This document shows positions 49,053 to 61,600 of a stretch of DNA of 64,000 nucleotides, piece after piece. The DNA comes from Brachypodium distachyon (lineage: Eukaryota; Streptophyta; Magnoliopsida; Poales; Poaceae), in NCBI RefSeq assembly GCF_000005505.3, contig NC_016131.3:28387001-28451000 (forward strand). The letters are read 5' to 3'. The position numbers were made by a program, and so were the translations under genes. Each line of letters opens with the position of its first letter. The first letter of the stretch is position 1. The notes under the pieces are model-generated. The model saw only the letters and a list, made by a program, of their open reading frames with translations. It was not told the DNA's origin and did not search any database.

Positions 49053-52000
49053 GTGGTGATGGCCGAAGATCCCCCCGCCATCTGCACGGTTCGCGGCCGG
49101 CACGCCTACTGCCCCGCTGACCGTGTGGAGGTTATGGTAACGGCTCATGGCGCGGATACGGGAAGGGACGTTGCAGGAAGTGGCGCGGTCCCAGCCAAGT
49201 CCGGCAGAACGGCGAAGCTCCCCTTGGAGAAGCCGGAGAACATCGCTGCTCAAGCCGGCACGTCGGCCTTGCCGCTGAAGCCAACTCAGATCCAGGCCTC
49301 CATCGAGCGGCTGACCACGCCGGTAGCGTCGAACGTTAACCCAGCCCAGCTGCAGGCAGAGTTGGAGTTGGAGAGACAGAAGCTGCTGAAGGAAACAGTT
49401 GACGTCGCCAACGCTCGACAACAGCTCGACATCTCGCTCCGTGAGTATAACAAAGCTCATGTTCTCAGTTCTACTGCGTTTACTAAGCCTAGCAGAGTTG
49501 GGGAAGTGCGTAACCGTGGCAAGAACCTGAACGCCGAGATAGCTAGAGATGGTAGAGGTGCGCCAGCAGTCTCGGCAAGTTTTGCTTCGGCACTGAAGCC
49601 GAAGTACAATATCCCTGTCAAGAATCTCAGGGCTGCCGAGGCTACGGCTGAGGAGTTGCCGAATCTTACGGGAGAGGCACTTCGGCAACAACAACTGCGT
49701 GTGAAAGAACTGTTCCAAACAGCTAACGAGCAGAATGAGGCATACATGAGAATGCACGGAAAACCCGGTGCATCGCAGGTCATTCACACGGCTGCAGATG
49801 CTGGTGGCCGGGTTGACAAGCAAGCGTCATCGCCTGGTGGTAAACGGGACAAAAGCGTTAACTCTGGCCGGGATAAGCAGCTGGAACGTTATGACCCAGC
49901 CTTGGCCGAGAAGAAAATAGTCAGGAGGGTTGATGACAGCCAAAGTGGTCTGCGTCCTGGCGGTAATCGCCGAGATCAGCAGGAGCGTTACTCGTTTGAT
50001 CATGGACATCGACCTCGGGGTCCGGCATCCAATACTGCTGCAGGACAGCAGGGTGTCGGGCGCAACCCCCTGTATCAAGGTGAAGATCACCGGTATGACC
50101 GTTACGATAACGGATACTCGGCCATGGCTAAGGAGGGCTATATCAGGCGAGAGCGTGACAATCTCGGCCCGCTCGGAGGCCGAATTGGCAACAGGCAAGT
50201 ATCACCCCTGGATGCTCGACATCGGCTTGACAGAATATATCTGTCCGAACTTTTGGAGGAGCAAGGCCCTCTGGGACCGCGTTGCTTTGTGCATCGGATC
50301 ATGAGGGAGAGACCAGCCCCGGGTTTCCAGCTGCCCAGGGGTACGAGAACGTATGACGACAGTACTAAACCGGAAGATTGCCTGGAAGACTATGTCACAA
50401 CAGTAAGTGTGGCAGGCGACAACCGTAGATGGGCGGTGCGTTACGTACCTCAGATGCTTCTAGGGCCGTCAAGGATATGGCTGAACAATTTGCCAGAGAG
50501 CAGCATCAATTGCTGGATAGATTTTGAGGAAGCTTTTGTCAGCAATTTCATCAGCACTTACAAGAGGCCGAATCTTCCTCAACAGTTGTCCATGTGCAAG
50601 CAAAGAGACAACGAGACTGACCGGGATTACCTGACAAGGTGGAACAATCTCCACAATTCCTGTGAAGGGATAGTGGAATCGCAAGCCATAGCGTGGTTTG
50701 CCCAGGGATGTCGGCACGGCAGCATGCTGTGGCAGAAGTTGCAAAGAGAGATGCCGGCCACTCTATCTGAAATGATCAGGATCGCCGACATGTACGCGCT
50801 TGGCGATCCGACTCAGCCATCGCTAATGCTGGCAAAACCACAAAGAGAGCAGCCGACATACAATCCTGCCGGGGCATTTCGGAGGAACGATCATCAAGAT
50901 CATCGCAACAAGAGAAATGATGATAGGTCGGATTACTGGTACGGGCCAGCCCATGTCGCCGCAATTCAGGACCAGCCTGATACCGGCTCTAGCCAGCGTC
51001 AGAAAATAGGAAATCAACAGTGGGTCAAGAAGGGAGAACAAAAGAAGCCCCGGCAAGATAAGCCGAAGTATACTTTCGAGGTGATGTTGGATCAGTCTTG
51101 TCGTTTTCACACGACTAACCCCAACAAGCCGGCGAACCACACGACGCGGCAGTGCAGCTGGATGCAGCGGGCCGAGAAGGGCGAGGCAAGTCGGTTACCC
51201 CCCCCCCCTCCACCGCTCACAGGTGCAAATGCACAGATCCAGGGACCCCCTCAGGCAAACAATACTGTCAAACAGGTGGAAGAACAAGAAATTCCGGGGT
51301 ATGCCGGATGGAATGAGTACAAGGAGCATCACCAAAGCTACATGATCTTCATCACTGAGCCGACTGATAAACAAAGTCAGCGCAGGCGAGAGATGGAGGT
51401 CAATGCTGTGATGCCGGCCGTTCCGAAGTTCCTGTATTGGTCGGAGCAGGAGATCAACTGGAACCGGGCAGACAATCCTAAGGTTATGCCTAATCCCGGT
51501 GGGTATGCTCAGATGGTTGATCTGACACTCATCGGGCCCGACATTAACGTCAAGTTCACTCGGGTCCTCATTGACAACGGGAGCTGTATAAATATCCTGT
51601 ATCGGGATACAATGCTTAAGATCGGCATTACCGACAACATGCTTGAGCCAATCCAGACTACCTTTCATGGTATTGTGCCGGGAGTATCTTGTGCCCCAGT
51701 AGGCAAGATTCGAGTCGACGTCTTATTCGGCACCCGGGAGAACTGTCGTACTGAGAACCTAATGTTCGAGGTGGTGGACCTTAGTAGTCCGTACCATGCG
51801 CTGCTCGGCAGACCGGCACTCGCCAAGTTCATGTCAACTACTCACATTGGCTATCTGAAGATGAAGATGCCGGGACCAAATGGTACCATAACCATCACTG
51901 GCAACTACAAGCGTTCAATCGAATGCGCGGCGGCAGGGTCAGCTTTGGCAGAGTCACTAGTCATTGCCGGCGAGAAAAAGAAGTTACAGGAGGCTGTCGC

Positions 52001-52154
52001 AATGGCCCAGGCGGCACAGATTGGTTTGCCGGCTATGACAAATCCTCATGGAAGTGTGGCTTTCCAAGCAGCGAAGGAGACGAAGAAGATTCAGATTGAC
52101 AGCGAGTTCCCAGACCGCACTGTTATCATTGGTGCCGGTCTGAGTGAGAAATAG
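49053..52154 (+). pseudogene. gypsy Gag and protease (1033 codons open, ends at in-frame TAG)
   Basis: Residues 1-390 are a low-complexity, charged N-terminal part. Residues about 390-595 are the retrotransposon Gag domain, with WAVRYVPQMLLGPSRIWLNN, FEEAFVSNFISTYKRPNLPQ and LTRWNNLHNSCEGI. A Lys/Pro-rich linker follows with a degenerate Cys/His patch. The aspartic protease is near residues 820-930: the active-site region reads LIDNGSCINIL, where DNG replaces the more usual D-S/T/G-G, and LLGRPALAKF follows. The frame continues beyond the TAG at 52152-52154 straight into RT without a frame change, so gag and pol were one polyprotein and the TAG is a mutation or a read-through stop. Confidence 0.9.
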
Positions 52155-53984
52155 GAAGGTGAGGTCACCAGCTTCCTCCGTGAGCATCGGGACATCTTCG
52201 CATGGTCGAATCAGGACCTGCCGGGTGTGCCGAGGGAGCTGGCTGAGGATTCATTACATGTCAGACCATACGCGAGACCGGTGAAGCAGCCCCTTCGATG
52301 CTTCGCCGACGACAGAAGGAAAGTCATCTCGGAGGAAATATCCTGGCTTCTAGCTGCCGGCTTCATCATGAAAGTGTTGCATCCCGACTGGCTGGCAAAC
52401 CCGGTCATGGTCGAGAAGAAGAAAGGCGACCCAACTGCTGCCAAAGTATGGCGCATGTGTATCGACTACACCAACCTCAACAAGGCATGTCACAAAGATC
52501 CTTTTCCGTTACCTCAGATCGATCAAGTGATCGACTCCACTGCCGGGTGTGAGTTGTTGTCTTTTGTGGATGCGTACTCTGGTTTTCATCAGATACCACT
52601 GAACCCTAATGATCACATAAAAACATCATTTATCACCCCGTTCGTGGCTTATTGCTATCGCACTATGCTGTTTGGTTTGAGAAATGCAGGGGCTACCTAT
52701 CAAAGGTGCATGCAGAAGTGCTTATACGATCAACTCGGCAAAAATGTGCAGGTATATGTCGACGATGTCGTCATAAAAACCAAGGAAAGCGCTATGCTCC
52801 TGGATGATATCCGTGAAACATTCGCGAATCTAAGGAGATTCCGGATGAAACTAAACCCGGCCAAATGCACATTCGGTGTGCCAGCAGGAAAATTGCTTGG
52901 GTTCCTAGTGTCAAGCTGAGGTATAGAAACGAACCATGTGAAGATTGCCGCCATAGAAAAAATGAATTTGCCGAAATGCCTCAAAGATGTGCAAAAATTC
53001 ACTGGATGCCTAGCATCGCTAAGTCGTTTCGTTAGTCGGCTAGGTGAAAAGGCTATGCCCTTGTACCAGTTGATGAAGAAAACCGACAAATTTGTGTGGA
53101 CGCCACAAGCAGACCTAGCTTTTCAAGAGTTGAAGAAGATGATTTCTACGGCACCGATACCTGCCTTGCCAATGGAGAAGGAGCCAATGCTATTATACAT
53201 AGCAGCAACCAACCGAGTTGTTAGTGTTGTCATTGTGGTGGAAAGAGACGAAGATGGCAAATCGGTGCAAAGGCCGGTACATTACTTGAGCGAGGTGTTG
53301 TCGTCGTCCAAGCAGAATTATCCCCACTATCAGAAAATGGCGTACAACGTTTATATGGCGGCAAAGAAGCTGAAGCATTACTTTGATGCGCATCAGATCC
53401 GGGTTATATGTGAGGCGCCCGTCTCGGAAATCATGAATAACAAAGACGCGAGTGGCCAGGTAGCAAAATGGGCTGTTGAGCTAGCACCCTATACACTGCA
53501 GTACGACAGACGAGATGCCGTAAAATCCCAAGCTCTGGCGGATTTTTTGATGGATTGGGCCGAGATGGAATATGAACCACCACCCCCGGAAACTAACTAC
53601 TGGAAGATGCATTTTGATGGCTCTAAGATGAAAAGTGGGTTGGGCGCCGGCATAGTTCTGACCTCGCCAAAGCGCGATCAGCTTAAGTACGTATTGCAAA
53701 TTCACTTTGCAGCATCCATCAATGTTGCCGAGTATGAAGCGCTGGTGCACGGACTGAAAATGGCAAAGGAAATTGGAATTCGCCGGATCAAATGCTTTGG
53801 TGATTCCGATCTGGTCGTCCAGCAAGCTTCCGGTAACTGGGATGCATTGGACGCCAACATGGCGCTATATCGGTTTCATGTTCAGAAGATCAGTGGCCAT
53901 TTCGAAGGGTGTGAATTTCACCATGTACCTCGGACGGAAAATGAGGCAGTCAACACATTGTCGAAACTCGGCTCAACTCGATAG
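52155..53984 (+). pseudogene. gypsy reverse transcriptase, RNase H and second (archaeal-like) RNase H
   Basis: This is in the same frame as Gag. RT shows CIDYTNLNKACHKDPFPLPQ, FVDAYSGFHQI, FGLRNAGATYQRCM and the catalytic YVDDVVIKT (52755-52781). A TGA interrupts at 52917-52919. The connection and first RNase H follow, with FTGCLASLSRFVSRLGEKAM and HYLSEVLSSSKQNYPHYQKM. The second RNase H follows: MHFDGSKMKSGLGAGIVL, AEYEALVHGLKMAKEIG and FGDSDLVVQQ. That order of acidic residues (D...E...D) is the RVT_3 type used by the Tat clade. A TAG ends it at 53982-53984. Confidence 0.92.
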
Positions 53985-54094
53985 GCCATTCCAGCCGGGG
54001 TGGCATTAGAGCATTTACGAAGCCGTCCATCAAACCCTCGCCAGAATCGGAGTCAATATTTATCCTGGCGAGCTCAGAAGCCGACATCACCCCC

Positions 54095-55495
54095 ATGGAC
54101 ATTGATAGCGGCAACGGTTCCAGTAACCCGGGGACTGAGCGCCTTAACCCGGCAGAAGCAATGGCGGTTGAACCAATGGAGATAGACGAACCATATGAGC
54201 CGATCTTCACTACTCGTCCTGTGCCGGCTTGGGTGCAACCAATAATGTCTTACCTCAAAGATGGGAATCTCCCGGAAGATGAAGTGTCGGCAAGGCAAGT
54301 TCAGAGAAGGGCGTAGGCGTACATCATCATTAATGGTGAGCTTTACAAGAGGAGCGTCACTAACGTCCTACAGCGATGCGTCGAGCCGGAAGAAGCGCAA
54401 GAAATACTCCGAGATATTCATCAGGGAGAGTGTGGCCATCACGCGTCTTCAAGAACGCTAGTGGGCAAAGCTTTGCGACATGGTTTCTACTGGCCGAGTG
54501 CACTACAGGAAGCAGAAGACATAGTCAGGAAGTGCAACGGTTGCCAGAGATATGCCAGCAAGATTCATATGCCGACATCTGAACTCAAAACTATTCCAAT
54601 TACTTGGCCGTTTGCTGTTTGGTGTTTGGATATGGTACGACCGTTCAAGCGGGCACGAGGAGGGATGACGCATATCCTGGTCATGGTCGACAAGTTCACC
54701 AAATGGATTGAGGTCAAGCCGATAAAGAAGTGTGACGGCAAAACCGCAGTGTCATTTCTGAAGGATATCATCTTGAGATATGGGTAGCCGCACAGTATCA
54801 TCACGGATAATGGAACGAACTTCGTGGAGGGACCTTTTGCGCGATTCTGTGCTGAAAAGAAAATCCGGCTGGATGTCGCTTCCGTAGCACACCCTCAATC
54901 CAATGGGCAAGTGGAAAGAGCAAACGGCATGGTTTTAGTTGGGATAAAACCTCGGCTAATTGAACCATTGGAGCGTACTCTGGGATGCTAGCTGGATGAA
55001 GTCCCGGCTGTGCTATGGAGTCTCAGGATAACTCCCAATCGCTCTACAGGCTACACGCCATTCTTCCTCGTGTACGGGGCGGAAGCTGTCCTACCAGCCG
55101 ACATTGAACATGACTCTCCACGAGTAACCATGTATACGGAGGCCGAGGTAAAAGAGGCCTGAGAAAATGATGTCGACCTGCTCGAGGAAGCACGAGAATT
55201 GGCTCTATCTCGGTCGGCCATCTATCAACAGCACCTAAGGTGTTATCACAACCGAAAGGTCAGCCCGCGAGTATTCCGGGAAGGAGATCTTGTCCTCCGA
55301 CTTGTGCAGCACACAGCCGGCATGCACAAACTATCACCTCCGTGGGAAGGACCCTTCATTGTGAGCAAAGCGCTCCACAATGATTCCTACTGTCTTATAG
55401 ACGCACAAGATCCCAAGGCGAACATGATGGACCGGTCAGGCGAGAAGACCAAGATGCCATGGAACGTAGCTTTGCTCCGTCCGTTCTATACTTGA
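54095..55495 (+). pseudogene. gypsy integrase and C-terminal domain (several stops)
   Basis: This is in another frame than RT because of a one-base shift near 54010-54030. The zinc-binding HHCC region includes HQGECGHHASSRTL and VRKCNGCQRYA. The catalytic core has WCLDMVRPFK, ITDNGTNF and HPQSNGQVERANG, giving D, D and E. The C-terminal part includes RKVSPRVFREGDLVLRLVQH and PPWEGPFIVSKAL, the GPY/F-type module, and ends LRPFYT at TGA near 55495. Stops lie at 54314, 54785, 54988 and 55159. A linker with repeated MEIDEPYEPI-like acidic residues separates it from RNase H. Confidence 0.9.
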
Positions 55496-56156
55496 GAGCT
55501 GAGTATTTGTATCGTTTTTTCCTTATGTCGAATGTCTTTTAAGACATTGAAATTATCCACCGGGTTCTTAAAAGAAACTCGGGGACTTCCATATCATTTA
55601 AGTGCTATGTTGCAATTCTCTTTTGTATGTCGGCATAACTTAGTTGTGTAATCTTATGTTGATCTAGTAGTGTGTCGGTATTGATAAAACCCCTCTATGA
55701 CTTCGCTGCTATCTGCAACCCGGCTTCATCGCAAACTAGAGATGGGTATAAAATAACTGAGCACATGAAAAATGACTGAGGAAACAAGCAAGGAGGCGAT
55801 CCGAGATACACGTTATTTTAACTCGGCATTTCATTTTAACTCGGTTATTGCCGAGCGAATTCTTCGAGTTACTTTTTTCGAAAGAGTGGTTTTATTGCTT
55901 TGCGATTCATACGTCCAACGCCGGCAAGGTAGACAAAAGAACCGAAATCATAAAATTTCACTAAGAGAAAAATGAACTCGGGGACTCGGTCAGGAATTCG
56001 ATAAGCATAAAACTTAATTGAATTAAAAACAAGTTATCTTACAAGCAAAAGTATTCCGGATTACATATGCACCCGGCATTCCGGGGATTTGATATCTCTA
56101 AAGTTTTTGGTGACTAAGCTAAGAAGAGACGGATGGGTTGGCGCCGGAACTCGGTG
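55496..56156 (+). other. non-coding region after gypsy pol
   Basis: There are several ACTCGGGGACT-like words but no open frame of note. On the minus strand at about 56110-56150 the string CCGGCGCCAACCCATCCGTC followed by a TAG-containing stretch may be the true end of the antisense gene. That is a weak inference. Confidence 0.4.
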
Positions 56157-58680
56157 TCGGGACCCCGCGAATTTAATTTGTACATGATAAAATTAACCAC
56201 ATTGGGGCAGGTCAAGGCAGCAGCTCATGCCCATAACTTTGGATGTTATGAGTCAAATGACGCCCGGGTGATCAATCTTATCCATGCACAAATAAAATTT
56301 CCAGCGCCCGCATACACATCCGACCACCCCAGGATCACATACACGCAGATTATACATGGTGGAAGGATGTGTATGGAAAACAACATTGGATATCACAACA
56401 CAAGCTTTCTACAAGATAGAGAAAATAAAGGTACATATTACATCTGTCATGCATAGAGCAAACAGTAGGTTACAACCCAAAAGACCTAAAAGTCTCAAGT
56501 AGTAACTTAGTACATAAAAGTTCAGTAGCAGAAGGTAGATAAGAAACCAGGATGGCAGCCACAAGCCATCTCACAAAAGCCCACAAAATAACCCACAAGA
56601 TTCAGCCAACTGCAATAAGCCACTAAACGTCGTTATCATAAAAGTCTGCAATGCTTGGGTCACCTGCAAATCTAGGAAAAATCCTAGGTGAGTACAATTG
56701 TACTCGTAAGACTTAATCGTGCTTGATTGAGAACAGAGCATGTAATAAAATTCTGAAGCATAAACATTGTATCAAGGTGGCAGCAATACTATTGACCATG
56801 AGTATTGAAAATATGCAGATAATTAATGATACCTCGACCAATTTTTCTAACAAATGACCTCAGGTCCAGCATGACAACATTACTAAGAACATTTACAAGC
56901 AATCAAGTTAACAATTTACAATTTTCACAAAGAAGGAGCCGGTCGTTTACAAGCACCAGCGGGTGTTCCGGAGGTTTTTCCCAAATGAGGGTAGCAAGTT
57001 CTCAAGAGGGAAAAACTGATCCGGAGGCACTCCTAGTGTGCTCACGACAGGTCCCTAGGGTTATTGGTAGCATCTCGGTGATCAACCCGGTGGCCTCCAA
57101 AAATGTTAGATACTCGACGTATGGTTCGAGGCACCAAGTTAGATACCTGACGTATGGCTCGAGGAACCAGCAACTTGCCACCGTTTGTCACGACATGCTA
57201 CCACGCCACTCTTACTTGTCAAATTTAAGTTGATTAGAGCATCCATTTAATGCCAGCTACTGCTAGTCCAGAATCGAACAACTCCTAACATACTAGTTAC
57301 CAAACTCTGTACAGAAAAATACACACAACAGCTTCTAAGAGCAAAAGTAATTAATTGCTTGAATAGAATTGGTAAATGAATGCAACAAGCTCTGCTTGCC
57401 TTTTTCAGTAAACTCCTGCTCCTGTTGAAGATCAAAAGAAGCGGTCCCTTCCTCTCCGAAATCTACCAAAATCATCGAATAACACCGGAAAAGAAAGGAA
57501 TAAGGAAAAAATAAATACCAGCAAATGTGCATGATGAAAGATGTATGAAATGCAACATAGATGATGATAAGATGGAATGTAATATTACTGCAGTTTGTTT
57601 CACCAAGTTTTGATTTGTAGAACAAAAGATGTACTGCCTGGAATAGAACATTAAATCAAATAGGGGTTGATCTGGTACCCTTTGTTAAAATTAACTTTCT
57701 GGTAATAATGTAGTGCATGAAAATGCTAATAACAGGTTCTGCACTAACTCTGAACATTTGCATATTGATTTTATATTACTTGGTGCCAGGATACAAACGG
57801 GTTATGCACTAACTCAGAAAATTCACAAGTTTAAGCAAGTTAACTTGAGTTTCTTTCAAAATTCCTGATTTATTTCGAAAATAGCAACAGGCATATATAT
57901 ATATTTTTGTAAAGAGAGAGAGATAGAGAACCTAAGTACAACATGTGTGCCCAAAATGTAGGGATCTTTACATGTTAACCATTTTTCTGAAGACCAATTA
58001 GATAGTTGCATGCACACACATTAAATCAGTTTTACTGTCAAGCATTGATAGACCTGGGCATGATTTTTAGTTTAACAGCAAACAAAACTATTATACAAGG
58101 GTACAATCAGATTTTTCCATAGGAGAAACATTCAAAAGGATAAAGAAAAGAGAGCAGGAAAAGAAATACACACTGAAACATGCACACACACTACAGATCT
58201 AAGCTAGAAAGGAGCAGCACTATACATGCATGTGTGTGTACATGCATGCAGCAATGTTGGCAACTTTCCCCATCATCAGCTCGATGCATGCATACATGCT
58301 TACTAACAGCTTGCAGAGAGAAAATGGTGGGGGCTGGAGATAAACATTCAGAGGTACTGGACAGAACCAAAGCAGGGAGAGATTTGATTGTTTCAGTGTC
58401 TCACCTAGCTTATAAGGAGAAAGCCAGCAGAGCTGCAGGTAAGGAAACAAGTCGGGAGAGAAATTGCAGCTTGTGGTTCCTGAACTTGGAGAAATGGAGC
58501 TCGATCTACTCAGTTACTGCTCAGAACTCTGCTGCCGATCCGTACGGCAAGCGACGATGCAGCCGCTGCACTGCCTGAAAGCTTCGTCTCCCGGAGGACC
58601 TAGTCGACAGCCAGCAGGGAAAAACATCCATGGGAACAGGTTCAAGGAGAGAGATCGAAAGAAAACTTGAAATCAATCCC
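56157..58680. other. AT-rich probable insertion within the gypsy 3' region
   Basis: Base composition changes at about 56157 (TGTCGGGACCCCG) and returns to the GC-rich, Cys-poor style of the antisense gene at about 58680. The stretch holds a perfect 16-bp palindrome GAGTACAATTGTACTC (56690-56705) and an AT-rich stretch. It has a minus-strand string CYSMILVDFGEEGTASFD and a small gene-like piece at 58200-58670, which I do not recognise. It could be a nested element with a captured gene fragment. Matching ends were not found. Confidence 0.4.
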
Positions 58681-61600
58681 TTACCAAGGGGAAGAAGCTA
58701 GGCTTTCTCTGCCCCTTTGCTTCCAGGACGAGGAGGGCACAGAGGTGGCTCTTCTGCTGCCTTGGTTGTGAAGGGGACTGGCGGCCAGACTGAGAGAGCT
58801 ATTGGGGGAAGATGCGGGTGTGAAGGTTCTTGTATTGGCCAGCTTGGGTGGCGGGTGCACCTCACACAGCCGGGACTCCGCTTCATGCAGGCGCCTCGCC
58901 AGATCCGAGATCTCCGTCGGAACTTCTTCGCCGGGCCATAGCGCGCGAAAGGTCTGAAGGCCGGCATCCAACATGTCGACGCCGAATGACTTGAGTGGCT
59001 TGACCCGGCTCGCAATGCTCACCAGGTAGTCCACCAGGTCGTACTCCCACGGCTCCCCCGCTGCTGCTGCCGGATCCCTCTTCTAGCAGGCATCCCTCAC
59101 GGTCTCTTGAGCATGCTCAAGGGATGAGGGGAAGAACTCTGGCAGAGACAGAGGAATAGTAGTGAGTCTCGGCACATTAGTGTTACTACTCAAACAAGTG
59201 ATTGAATGAAGAAATTTGAGACAAGACAACTTACTCGTCAGCATGGTGTCAATCTTGATGACTTCACGCCGGACGACCTTAAACAGTGCGGTCTTCTTGG
59301 CATCCTCCAACTCGACGGAAGTAGCGCGAGTCTCGAGTTGGGCAACGAGGTCCTTGCACTTCTTCACCTCGTCTTCCAGGCGGATTTTCTCATCGGCCTG
59401 GGAAGAGAGGGCCGAGGTGAGTTGGTTCACCTCGGTTTGGTGCGCCTCGGCCTGCGCCGCAATCTGCGCCTACAGCCGGGTAATTTCTTCCCGGTGCTGC
59501 TCGGCCAGCTGAGTCTTCTCATCTGTTTAAACAAACATATATTACAGAGGCTGACATCTAATATGAATGGAACCCTGACTAAGGGTGAAGTGTTACCTTG
59601 AACCTCGGCGACGCGCTTCAGCAGCTCCGATACTTGAGCGTTGTCCCCAGCTGTGAACAAGAACAAGTGTTAGTTTGTGCAGAATATTGATACTCGGACA
59701 AAGATCTTATCTCGGTAGAATATACTTACTCTGGTTCTCGTGCTCAGCCTTCGGAGCCTTGTGCGTCGCCGCCAACTTGTTGTACTTGCCCAGCAGCCCC
59801 TGGAAGGTTGCGGTGCATTTGTTCATGCAGAGTTGCAAAATAGTGGTTCACAAATAAGTTCACTACAACAAGAAATCAACGAGGAATAAGAGTTTGAAGT
59901 TTCTAAGCTTCAGGCCGACTATTCTAATCTCGACCTGAATCTCGGGGAATAAGAGTTTGAAGTTTCTAAGCTTCAGGCCGACTATTCTAAAACCCGACCT
60001 AAATCTCGGAGAATAAGAGTTTGAAGTTTCTAAGCTTCAGGCCGACTATTCTAAAACCCGACCTGAATCTTAGGGAATAAGTGTTTGAAGTTCTATGAGA
60101 TAAGCTTCAGGTCGACTAATTCTTACTCGCCCTAAACCTCGGGGACTAGGAGTATGGATACTATACTGGAATTAGAAGTTAAAGTTTTTTAGGGAATTCT
60201 TCGTACCTCGGTAGCTCGGCTGGTCTCGAACAAAGCCACCCGGGCTTGGTACATCCGAGCCGACACCGACTCTGGAGTTGCAGCTGGTGGAGGTCCCACC
60301 AAGGGGCTCTGCCGCGCCGACTGCAAGGTGCTGGAAGTCACCTCGTAGTGGTCGGCATTGTTCCAGTCCATGACAAACTGGCCCAACGACCCCCAGCGGT
60401 GCCCGCTGGTCGTCCGGAGGGGAACCTCCTGCTGCCGGCCGGAAGGACGCAGGCCCGCGGAACCCGGGGCTGCCGACCATGCTGCAGCAGCGGGGCTTTT
60501 AGCCTTCTTGGCCCGTGCGGCAGCAACTTGGGCGTCCTCCGGCCACGACGGAGACGGAGTTGGCTGCGGCTCTTGGGGTTCCTGAGGACCCATCGCTGGC
60601 TGTTGCGGCATCTCTGAGGCTGGCGGCTCCGTCGACGTCTCGACCGCGGCCGAGGAAGGGGCGGCCTCGGTGGCAGCTTCGGTTGCCGAGGCTCCGGCCG
60701 CGGGAGTCTCGGTCTGGCCGACAACCGTGGCATCGGCACTTGGGCCGACATCTCGGGTGGGGGATGTCAGATCCGCAGCAGTCTCAGTCTCGCCCATGGC
60801 CGGGTTTGAAGCCTCGGCACGGGAGGAGGGAGCCGCCGGGATCTCAGACGTGATACACGTCTGAGATTGCGTGGCCGTCAAAGCCTCCCTGCAGAAGTAA
60901 AACTTAATTGTTTGCTTGACAACAAAAGAAGAAGACAGACATTAGCGGTTGAGGTGAAATTGGCCTTACTCGATGACCAAGGGTTTAGGCTTGGGGCCAC
61001 GAGCTGCAGCCCTCTTCCGCTTCACGTTCTACAAAAGATCCTTCTTGGCGGCGCGCTTCTTCGAGACGGCGCGTCTCTCCCGGGTCGGCACGGCAGCGGC
61101 AGCTGCGTCCGATGCCTCAGCGGCAGGCTCGCCCGAGTCAGCTGCTTCCGGGTTAAAGTAAGTGTGAGTACTTTGTTAACAGATATTGAAAAGATTACCG
61201 AAGAATGTCAGAGATCCTTACATTCGGTACGGCGAGGGCCGGCATGGGGGATCGGCATGAAATCTTCCGAATCTGGGTCCTCTGCGTCAGCGGACCTGCG
61301 CGGGGCCGTGAAGCGCTTGTCGGGAGAACCCCCGTCTTCCCTTCGCTGAAGAGAGAACTTCTGCACAAAGAAGTCGGTTTGAGCCGAGATAAGCATACAT
61401 TGGACAAGTACCAGCATAACTATATGTCGGATATAAACATGAGATAAGTAAGAGTTAAGGATTAACGGAGGAGCGCGACGATCCCAGGCGTATGCCGGCA
61501 TATCCCAGTCCATTTTTCCGACATGCTTGTCTTGGTGATCGCCTTGACCCGGCGCCGAACATCAGCTTGAGAAAGCTTGACGGTCGACACCCTATCCGAG

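Noticed and set aside
48828..49823. 331-codon minus-strand frame across the gypsy leader and gag
   Set aside because: It is antisense to the gag coding sequence, has no recognisable domain, and the real antisense gene of this element lies downstream of pol.
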